The notes under the pieces are model-generated. The model worked only from the letters and a program-made list of their open reading frames with translations, made no database searches and was not told the DNA's origin. Positions 1 to 6,616 of a DNA stretch of 64,000 nt are shown piece by piece; the first letter of the stretch is position 1; every line of letters starts with the position of its first letter. The stretch covers positions 5,396,501 through 5,460,500 of the forward strand of contig NZ_CP029427.2 in NCBI RefSeq assembly GCF_002266465.3, read 5' to 3'. This DNA comes from Bradyrhizobium symbiodeficiens (lineage in GTDB: Bacteria > Pseudomonadota > Alphaproteobacteria > Rhizobiales > Xanthobacteraceae). Made by a program: the position numbers and the translations under genes.

Positions 1-193
1 GCGACACATCGCCCCTGCCCGCACGCGTGAAATCGCGACGGACCGACGCCCCCAGCAGCGTCAGCGTGTTCTTCATGCGATGGTGGGATTCCCGCAGCAC
101 GAGTTCCCAATCACGCGACTGCTCATCGAGACTGGCGACGAGTTGAGATCGAACGACATGGTCGTTCGGCCGAGCGTCGATAATGGACATCAT
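1..193 (-). CDS. HisKA_2/HWE-type sensor histidine kinase, N-terminal fragment
   Basis: This is the first 64 codons of a leftward gene cut by the window edge. The translation contains SHHRMKNTLTLLGASVRRDF, a typical dimerisation/phospho-acceptor helix of HisKA_2 or HWE histidine kinases, with the phospho-accepting His just before RMKN. Only about 35 residues precede this helix and no PAS, GAF or membrane segment is visible, so the kinase is probably short and soluble or takes its input from a partner. Two adjacent ATG codons (193 and 190) could serve as start. The catalytic ATPase domain lies outside the window, so the assignment rests on the His-box alone. Confidence 0.7.
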   Translation of the reverse strand, partial: MMSIIDARPNDHVVRSQLVASLDEQSRDWELVLRESHHRMKNTLTLLGASVRRDFTRAGRGDVS

Positions 194-247
194 GGCTTCC
201 CCGTTGATAGGATCTAACTCGAGGGCCATACTGGATGCATCGCGCGT

Positions 248-280
248 GTTTAGCCCGTTAGACGTTGCAAGATTCTGTTA
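248..280. promoter_or_regulatory. GTTAG-like repeats upstream of the first winged-helix regulator
   Basis: The 194-509 spacer between the divergent kinase and regulator genes holds no other gene I can see. It contains GTTTAG (248-253), GTTAG (257-261) and GTTA (277-280); the last two are 20 bp apart. These are the reverse complement of the TAAC repeats found before the genes at 3486, 4368 and 9486/9840, so they may be an imperfect autoregulatory site. The match is weaker than at the other three places. Confidence 0.25.
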
Positions 281-509
281 TGAAGGGCGGTGCACGCACC
301 CGGTCAGCGCCCGGTCGATCGCTGCCAATGGGACTGCTCAGCTGGCCCGGCCGTGCCCAAAATTGCTGCTTTTGGGTGAGATTGCCGGGATCGCTTCCAT
401 GCAATCGGCCGACGGTCACGCGATTTCGCCACTTTCGGCCGGTTTACTGGACAGCGCGTTCTGGTAGTTCAAATTGCGAACATCAGCCCTTTCACCGGAT
501 TACTCGCCC

Positions 510-3368
510 GTGCCAGACACCAACGAGCAGGATTCGGCCATTGCCTTCGGGCCCTTCCGCTTGTTCGCGAAATCGCGATTGCTTGAAAAGGACGGCGCAC
601 CGCATCATCTCGGCGGCCGCGCGCTCGATATCCTGATCTGTCTCGCTGAACGTGCCGGTGAGGTCGTGGACAAGCGAGAGTTGATCAAGCGTGTCTGGGC
701 CGACGTCAACGTCGACGAGGGAAGCCTGCGCTTCCACATCACGACGCTTCGCAAGGCTTTGGACGACAAGGCCTTGGGCACTGCCGGCGAAGGTTCCCGC
801 TATGTGATCAACGTCCCCGGCCGCGGCTATTGCTTCGCAGCCCCGCTGCTCCGGGCTGCGCCTTCGGAGAGCCGGGCCGGCCTGCCGGCCGCTTCGCCCC
901 GCTCGCTGCCCACACCGCTTGCCAAGATGATCGGGCGGGACGATGCGGTCGAGAAAATCTCCGCCGAGCTTGCCCAGCATCGCTTCGTCACAATCGTCGG
1001 CCCGGGCGGAATCGGCAAGACGTCGGTCGCGCTTGCCGTCGCGCATCGCGAGCTCGCGGCCTTCGATGACCAGGTGTGTTTCGTCGATTTCGGCGCACTG
1101 ACGGATGTCCGGCTGGTTCCCGGCACGATTGCTTCCGCACTGGGCCTGACCGTCAATGCCGACGATCCCGTGCCGAGCCTGCTGACAGTCCTGCGCAGCC
1201 GGCGCATGCTGCTGATGTTCGACAGCTGCGAGCATATCCTCGACGAGCTCGCCCCTCTGGCCGAGCGCATGGTCCGCGAGGCGCCGCAGCTGCATATTCT
1301 GGCCACCAGCCGCGAATCCCTTCGGACCGAAGGTGAGCGCGTCCACCGGCTGTTTCCCCTGGATTGCCCGCCGCAGCGTGAAGGCCTCGGCATCGCCGAC
1401 ATCCTTGCCTATCCCGCAAGCCAGCTCTTCGTGGAACGCATTGCCGAGAGCCTGAGCGAATTCGAGCTCACCGAGGAGGATGCGCCGCTCGTTGCCGAAA
1501 TCTGCCGGCGCCTGGACGGCATTGCACTGGCAATCGAGCTCGCCGCCGGACGCGTCAACGCCTATGGCATTGCCGGGACCGCATCACTGCTGGACAGCCG
1601 CTTCTCGCTGCTGTGGCGGGGACGGCGCACGGCGATTCCGCGGCACCAGACCCTGAGCGCCGCGGTCGCCTGGAGCTACGATCTGCTGCCGCCGACCGAG
1701 AGCGCGACCCTGCGCGGCTTGTCGGTGTTCGTCGGGCCGTTCACGCTGGAAGCCGCGCTTGCGGTCGCATCCTGCCAGGGTGTCGACGAGCCCGAAGGCG
1801 TGGAAGCCATTTCGAACCTACTCTCCAAATCCCTGATCGCGACCTCGCCGGCGGAGCGGCGGCTGCGCTATCGCCTGCTCGACACCACCCGCGCCTTCAT
1901 GGCGGACAAGCTCGTCGAGAAGGGGGAAGCGGACCGCGTCGCGCGTGCCCACGCCGAATATTTCCGCGACGTCCTGCACGACATTGCCCTCAAATCCACG
2001 GGCATGCAGAGCGCGGGCGGCTTCCTTCCCTATGCCGACCATTTGCCCAACGTCAGGGCCGCGCTGACGTTCAGCTTTTCGGACCGCGGCGACCGGACGA
2101 TCGGCGTGGATCTGGCGGCCTCGGCGGCCCAGTTCTTCCTCGAACTGACATTGCTGACGGAATGCTACCGATGGACCCAGCAGGCGCTGGCGTCCCTCGA
2201 CACGCGCGCCGTCGACAGCCGCCAGGAGATGACCCTGCAGGCCGCGCTCGGCGTCTCCGTGATGTTCACGCAGGGCAATACGGAAGCGGTCCGGTCGGCC
2301 TTCACGCGCAGTCTCGAACTCGCCCGGCAGCTCGATGACCTGCACTGGCAGCTCTGGCTGCTGCGCGGATTGCACATCTACCTGACCAGGGTCGGAGATT
2401 TTCACGGCGCGCTCGACACCGGCGAACAGGGCGAGGGCGTTGCGCGCAAGCTGAATGATTCCGCGGCCGCGCTGAACGTGGATTGGATGCTCGGCGTCGC
2501 GCATCATCTGATCGGCAACCAGGACAAGGCGATTCGGTTCTGCGAAAGCGCGATGGTGCACAATCCAGGCTCGCAACGGCTCAACATCGGCCATCTCGGT
2601 TATGACGACCGCATCGTCGCACTGGTTGCGCTGGCGCGCGGGCTCTGGCTCACGGGCCGGCCCGAGCGAGCGGTCGAGGTGGCCAGATACACCGTTCGCG
2701 AGGCCGAGTTGCTCGAGCAGCCTCTCACCCTCGGCATCTCCCTGATCTGGACGATCTACGTGTTCCTCTGGGTCGGCGACTGGGCCGATGCCGAAATCCT
2801 GATCGATCGGCTGATCGATCATTCCGCACGGCACTTCCTCGGCCCCTATCACGCGGTCGGCATCGGCCAGAAGGGCGAGCTGCTGCTGCGCCGCGGCGAC
2901 GCCGCGGCGGGCATCGAGCACCTTCGCCGCAGCCAGGCCACGTTGTACGCGACACGGCACCGCATCATGACGACGGTGTTTGCGACGGCGCTCGCGGAGG
3001 GTCTCGCCGCCCAGAACCAGCCGGACGAGGCCTTGCAGACGATCAACGAAGCGATCGCCCAGATTCCCGATCATGGCGAATCCTTCGACATGCCGGAGAT
3101 GCTCAGGATCAAGGGTGACATCCTCGCCGGATCGGGCCACGCTGCAGAGGCGGAGAGGATCTTGCGCAAATCGCTCGATCTGTCCCGGCGTCAATCCGCG
3201 GTCGGCTGGGAGCTTCGCGGGGCGATCAGCCTTGGCCGCATCTGGGAGCGGGCCGGCCAGCCAGCTGACGTCCGCGCTTTGCTCACCCCCCTCGTTGCGC
3301 GCTACCAGGAGGGCTTGCAGACCCGCGATCTGATCGCTGCCAGGGAGCTGCTGAGCACCCTGAATTGA
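510..3368 (+). CDS. winged-helix transcriptional regulator with NB-ARC-like ATPase and TPR-like C-terminus
   Basis: A one-component regulator of about 952 residues. An OmpR/PhoB-type winged helix occupies roughly residues 12-110 (AFGPFRLF at its start, GSRYVINVPGRGYCF in the wing). An ATPase domain follows, with Walker A GPGGIGKTS near 165 and Walker B LLMFDSCEH near 237. The last 450 residues are helical and TPR-like, as in AfsR/MalT-style STAND regulators, where ligand or protein binding to the C-terminal region is thought to drive ATP-dependent switching. An upstream TTG at 474 is also in frame; the GTG at 510 gives a start closer to the winged helix. It is a paralogue of the leftward gene at 6607-9486, and the two face each other across four small genes. 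The ligand is unknown. Confidence 0.85.
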   Translation: MPDTNEQDSAIAFGPFRLFAKSRLLEKDGAPHHLGGRALDILICLAERAGEVVDKRELIKRVWADVNVDEGSLRFHITTLRKALDDKALGTAGEGSRYVINVPGRGYCFAAPLLRAAPSESRAGLPAASPRSLPTPLAKMIGRDDAVEKISAELAQHRFVTIVGPGGIGKTSVALAVAHRELAAFDDQVCFVDFGALTDVRLVPGTIASALGLTVNADDPVPSLLTVLRSRRMLLMFDSCEHILDELAPLAERMVREAPQLHILATSRESLRTEGERVHRLFPLDCPPQREGLGIADILAYPASQLFVERIAESLSEFELTEEDAPLVAEICRRLDGIALAIELAAGRVNAYGIAGTASLLDSRFSLLWRGRRTAIPRHQTLSAAVAWSYDLLPPTESATLRGLSVFVGPFTLEAALAVASCQGVDEPEGVEAISNLLSKSLIATSPAERRLRYRLLDTTRAFMADKLVEKGEADRVARAHAEYFRDVLHDIALKSTGMQSAGGFLPYADHLPNVRAALTFSFSDRGDRTIGVDLAASAAQFFLELTLLTECYRWTQQALASLDTRAVDSRQEMTLQAALGVSVMFTQGNTEAVRSAFTRSLELARQLDDLHWQLWLLRGLHIYLTRVGDFHGALDTGEQGEGVARKLNDSAAALNVDWMLGVAHHLIGNQDKAIRFCESAMVHNPGSQRLNIGHLGYDDRIVALVALARGLWLTGRPERAVEVARYTVREAELLEQPLTLGISLIWTIYVFLWVGDWADAEILIDRLIDHSARHFLGPYHAVGIGQKGELLLRRGDAAAGIEHLRRSQATLYATRHRIMTTVFATALAEGLAAQNQPDEALQTINEAIAQIPDHGESFDMPEMLRIKGDILAGSGHAAEAERILRKSLDLSRRQSAVGWELRGAISLGRIWERAGQPADVRALLTPLVARYQEGLQTRDLIAARELLSTLN

Positions 3369-3412
3369 GAGTATCTTCAACGAGATACCGCCATGATGCC
3401 CGCTCGCAACTC

Positions 3413-3428
3413 CTAACAACTTCTAACA
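3413..3428. promoter_or_regulatory. CTAACA direct repeat, 10-bp phasing
   Basis: CTAACA at 3413-3418 and again at 3423-3428, exactly 10 bp apart, in the 117-bp spacer before the gene at 3486. OmpR/PhoB-type winged helices typically bind direct repeats of about one helical turn, so this is a plausible site for one of the two local regulators. No match to a sigma-70 promoter was assigned. Confidence 0.4.
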
Positions 3429-3485
3429 CGCCAAGCCGCATGGGCCCCGCCATGGTGGAAACACTCACGGTGGATATGGCGGGAC

Positions 3486-4193
3486 ATGGCGCTTCTTGAC
3501 GATGTAATCGATGCCAGCGGCGGAATGGCCCGCTGGAACAGCTTGAACCGGTTCACGCTCCACCTTTCCGTTGGCGGAACGCTGTTCTCCAGTGCCGGCC
3601 ATGCCCTGGAATTCAAGGACGTGACCGCGGAAGGCTCGACCCGGACGCAATCGGTGCGCTTCACCGGCATCACCGGGGGTGAATACTCCGGCTCCTTTCA
3701 ACCGGATGCGATCACGATCGAGAGCCTGGATGGTGACGTGTTGCGGTCCTGGCCTAACCCCAGCCTTGCATTTCCCGAGGTCGATCCGTCAGCGCTCGCT
3801 GATGAGCTGCACCTGATCTTCTTCTGCGGCGTCGCGATCTGGAGCTATCTGACGATTCCATTCCTGCTTGCCCATCCTGATGTTGTGATCGAGGAGCTGT
3901 CGCCCTGGCAGGAGAATGCCGAAACCTGGCGACGGCTGCGGGCACAATTCCCGGCTCACCTGATGACGCTCGCGCCCGAGCAGGTCTTCTATTTCGACGA
4001 GAGCGCCCTGCAGCGGCGGACAGATCACGACCTCTTCGGGATGAAGGTCGCGCACTCCTCCTGGGCCCATGACAGCTTCGGCGGCATCGTGGTGCCGACA
4101 CTTCGGCGCGCGCAGACAGTGCGGCCCGATGGAACCGTGATTGCCAAGCCGGTGCTGATGGACGTCGAGATCTTCGACGCCGTCTTCGAATAG
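3486..4193 (+). CDS. conserved hypothetical protein (235 aa)
   Basis: I do not recognise the family with certainty. The 235-residue product has no signal peptide. The only hydrophobic stretch, near residue 115 (LIFFCGVAIWSYLTIPFLL), reads more like a buried core helix than a clear membrane anchor. Residues 20-80 alternate hydrophobic and polar positions, and the C-terminus has an RTDHDLFGMKVAHSSWAHDS segment. The pattern suggests a beta-rich fold that could bind a small lipophilic molecule, but this is only an impression. It lies 117 bp after the first regulator, with a TAAC direct repeat in the spacer. Confidence 0.6.
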   Translation: MALLDDVIDASGGMARWNSLNRFTLHLSVGGTLFSSAGHALEFKDVTAEGSTRTQSVRFTGITGGEYSGSFQPDAITIESLDGDVLRSWPNPSLAFPEVDPSALADELHLIFFCGVAIWSYLTIPFLLAHPDVVIEELSPWQENAETWRRLRAQFPAHLMTLAPEQVFYFDESALQRRTDHDLFGMKVAHSSWAHDSFGGIVVPTLRRAQTVRPDGTVIAKPVLMDVEIFDAVFE

Positions 4194-4227
4194 CGGCGAC
4201 ACGCCTGATACGGCCGCTCTCAACGCC

Positions 4228-4241
4228 TAACAATACATAAC
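4228..4241. promoter_or_regulatory. TAAC direct repeat, 10-bp phasing
   Basis: TAAC at 4228-4231 and 4238-4241, again 10 bp apart, in the spacer before the first alpha/beta hydrolase. Spacing and core match the repeat at 3413-3428. Confidence 0.4.
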
Positions 4242-4367
4242 GAGCCAACGGTCCACTTTGAGCGCAGATTGGGTTTGCGAGCAACGAACGACGTGCTCGA
4301 ACGAAACCCGGCCGACGCAGCCACGCGCGTGGAATGCGCCGCAGCACTTTCCGCAAACCCTCACGCT

Positions 4368-5342
4368 ATGCACAAGAGCAACGACATGAGCATTCCAGCC
4401 GCCCTCGCCCTCTCCGCCGCAATGGCCTGCGCCGTCGTACCGGCCTCGGCGCAGGAATTGCGATCGAGCCGGCGCTCGATCAGCTATCACACCGTCGATA
4501 TCGGCGGTCTCAAGACCTTCTATCGCGAGGCCGGATCGCCCGACGCCCCGGCCGTGCTGCTGCTGCACGGCTTCCCGTCCTCGTCGCGGATGTGGGAGCC
4601 CTTGCTGCCGCTGCTGGCCGACAAATATCACGTGATCGCACCTGACTATCCCGGCTTCGGCAACAGCAGCGCGCCGCCGCCGTCCGATTTCGCCTATACG
4701 TTCGACAACATCGCCGGCGTGATGAACGAGTTGACGGCCAAGCTCGGTCTCGGCAATTACGTCCTGTTCATGCAGGACTATGGCGGCCCCGTCGGCTTCC
4801 GCATGGCGCTGGCGCATCCCGAACGTGTGCGCGGGATCATCATCCAGAACGCCGTGTCGCACGAGCAGGGCTTGAGCCCGCTCTGGGACGCGCGTCGCAG
4901 ATATTGGGCCGATCCGGCACATGAGCTCGAGGCGCTCAAGGCCAATTTCACCTCCCTGGCGGCGACGCGCCAACGGCATCTCGGCTCCAGCCCGCACCCC
5001 GAACGTTACGACCCCGATACCTGGAGCGACGAATACGCGTTCCTGACGCGTCCGGGGCAGGCCGAAATCCAGACCACGCTGTTCCTGGATTACCGGACCA
5101 ACGTCGCCTCCTATCCGAAATGGCAGGAGTGGTTGCGCAAGACCCGGCCGCCGACGCTGGTGGTCTGGGGCAAATACGATCCGTCCTTCGCGATTGCCGG
5201 CGCTTCGGCCTATCGCGACGACGTTCCGGATGCGGAGGTTCACCTCCTGGACGCGGGCCATTTCGCGCTGGATGAAGCCACCGACGAAATCGCTGCGCTC
5301 GTTCGCGACTTCCTTGCGCGACTGGACGGACACAAGGGCTGA
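4368..5342 (+). CDS. secreted alpha/beta hydrolase, haloalkane dehalogenase/epoxide hydrolase-like
   Basis: A 324-residue alpha/beta-hydrolase with an N-terminal Sec signal (hydrophobic stretch ending VVPASAQE), so probably periplasmic. Oxyanion-hole motif LLHGFPSSS; nucleophile elbow FMQDYGGPVG with Asp rather than Ser, as in haloalkane dehalogenases and epoxide hydrolases; acid region VVWGKYDPSF; catalytic His in DAGHFALDE. Asp nucleophiles in this fold attack C-halogen or epoxide carbons through an alkyl-enzyme ester; the true substrate is not known. The ATG at 4368 gives a clean signal peptide; ATG 4386 is possible, and an upstream in-frame TTG at 4269 would add 33 uncharacteristic residues. 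A second hydrolase of the same class follows 60 bp downstream, suggesting a two-gene unit. Confidence 0.85.
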   Translation: MHKSNDMSIPAALALSAAMACAVVPASAQELRSSRRSISYHTVDIGGLKTFYREAGSPDAPAVLLLHGFPSSSRMWEPLLPLLADKYHVIAPDYPGFGNSSAPPPSDFAYTFDNIAGVMNELTAKLGLGNYVLFMQDYGGPVGFRMALAHPERVRGIIIQNAVSHEQGLSPLWDARRRYWADPAHELEALKANFTSLAATRQRHLGSSPHPERYDPDTWSDEYAFLTRPGQAEIQTTLFLDYRTNVASYPKWQEWLRKTRPPTLVVWGKYDPSFAIAGASAYRDDVPDAEVHLLDAGHFALDEATDEIAALVRDFLARLDGHKG

Positions 5343-5402
5343 ACAGCAGCCGCGTGGCGGATCGCCACGCTTCACACCACGCAACGATGACAGGAGCAAC
5401 AC

Positions 5403-6449
5403 GTGTCCGACAACATCAACCGCCGCCGCTTTTTCGGAAGTGCCGCCATGTCGCTCGCGGCCGCCCAGCTTTCGCTCGGCGCGACCGCCTCGGCTGAGAC
5501 GGCCAAGCCGGCGAAGTCCGCCGTCACCATCAAGCCGGGAGCCAACACGGCGTTCGCGTCCCTGAAGCAGATCGACGCCGGCCTCCTCAACGTCGGCTAT
5601 GCCGAAGCGGGTCCCGCGGATGGTCCGCCCGTGATCCTGCTGCACGGCTGGCCCTATGACATCTACAGCTTCGTCGACGTCGCACCGCTGCTCGCGGCGG
5701 CCGGCCATCGCGTGATCATCCCCTATCTGCGCGGCTACGGCAGCACGCGCCTGCGCTCCGACGCAACGATGCGGAACGGTCAGCCGGCGGCGATCGCAAC
5801 CGACGTCATCGCGCTGATGGACGCGCTCAAGATCGAGAAGGCCACGCTCGCCGGCTTCGACTGGGGCGCGCGCACCGCCAACATCGTCGCCGCCCTCTGG
5901 CCGGAGCGCGTCAAGGCGATGGTCTCGGTGAGCGGCTATCTGATCGGCAGCCAGCAGGCCGGCAAGATGCCGCTGCCGCCGAAGGCGGAGCTGCAATGGT
6001 GGTACCAGTTCTATTTCGCGACCGAACGCGGCCGCGAAGGGTACGACAAGTACCGTCGGGATTTTTCACGGCTGATCTGGCAGCTCGCCTCGCCGCAATG
6101 GCATTTCGACGATGCCACCTTCGAGCGAAGCGCGGCGGCCTTCGACAATCCGGACCACGTCGCGATCGTGATCCACAATTACCGCTGGCGCCTCGGCCTC
6201 GCCGAGGGCGAAGCGAAATACGATGCCTACGAGGCGCGGTTGGCGCAGGCCCCCGTGATCACCGTGCCCACCATTACCATGGAGGGCGACGCCAACGGGG
6301 CGCCGCATCCGGAGCCGTCCGCCTACGCCGCAAAATTCTCCGGGCGCTATTCGCACCGGACCATCAAGGGCGGCATCGGGCACAATCTGCCGCAGGAGGC
6401 GCCAAAGGCCTTCGCCGACGCGATCCTGGACGTGGCAACCGCGAGCTAG
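5403..6449 (+). CDS. Tat-exported alpha/beta hydrolase, epoxide hydrolase-like
   Basis: A 348-residue alpha/beta-hydrolase starting at GTG, with AGGAG six bases upstream. The N-terminus carries a twin-arginine signal, NRRRFFGSAAMSLAAAQ, with cleavage likely near ASA. Motifs: LLHGWPYDI (oxyanion hole), LAGFDWGARTA (Asp nucleophile elbow as in epoxide hydrolases) and a C-terminal GIGHNLPQE with the expected catalytic His. Use of Tat means it folds before export, unlike its Sec-type neighbour. Both probably act on the same class of extracytoplasmic substrate. It is followed closely by a tiny membrane ORF and by the convergent second regulator. Confidence 0.85.
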   Translation: MSDNINRRRFFGSAAMSLAAAQLSLGATASAETAKPAKSAVTIKPGANTAFASLKQIDAGLLNVGYAEAGPADGPPVILLHGWPYDIYSFVDVAPLLAAAGHRVIIPYLRGYGSTRLRSDATMRNGQPAAIATDVIALMDALKIEKATLAGFDWGARTANIVAALWPERVKAMVSVSGYLIGSQQAGKMPLPPKAELQWWYQFYFATERGREGYDKYRRDFSRLIWQLASPQWHFDDATFERSAAAFDNPDHVAIVIHNYRWRLGLAEGEAKYDAYEARLAQAPVITVPTITMEGDANGAPHPEPSAYAAKFSGRYSHRTIKGGIGHNLPQEAPKAFADAILDVATAS

Positions 6450-6489
6450 CATCACAATGGCGAAACCCGCACCAAGGGAGCGACCGGGG

Positions 6490-6576
6490 ATGCGCCGGTT
6501 GTTTGCGACCCTCGCCTTGCTCGTCGTCGTCCTGCTCATGCTGATCCAGTTCGGTCCGGCATGGCTGCCCGGATAA
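6490..6576 (+). CDS. tiny single-span membrane protein (28 aa)
   Basis: A 28-codon ORF encoding MRRLFATLALLVVVLLMLIQ followed by FGPAWLPG: a positively charged N-terminus and one hydrophobic helix. AAGGGAG lies nine bases before the ATG at 6490; an upstream in-frame ATG at 6457 has no clear ribosome binding site. It sits 40 bp after the Tat hydrolase gene. Small hydrophobic proteins like this are often unannotated. Support is the ribosome site, the coherent membrane helix and the position; conservation was not tested. Confidence 0.45.
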   Translation: MRRLFATLALLVVVLLMLIQFGPAWLPG

Positions 6577-6584
6577 ACCCTCCG

Positions 6585-6616
6585 GCTTGATCAGGCGGTG
6601 GCTTGATCAGGCGGTG
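6585..6616. repeat. perfect 16-bp tandem duplication over a stop codon
   Basis: GCTTGATCAGGCGGTG occurs at 6585-6600 and immediately again at 6601-6616, spanning the last codons and stop of the leftward regulator gene. Read leftward, the reading frame stops in the copy it reaches first; the second copy is untranslated. It looks like a recent slippage duplication. Confidence 0.8.

Noticed and set aside
4227..5996. 589-codon leftward open frame across the two alpha/beta hydrolases
   Set aside because: Both sense hydrolases have complete catalytic motifs and signal peptides; the antisense frame crosses both genes and their spacer.
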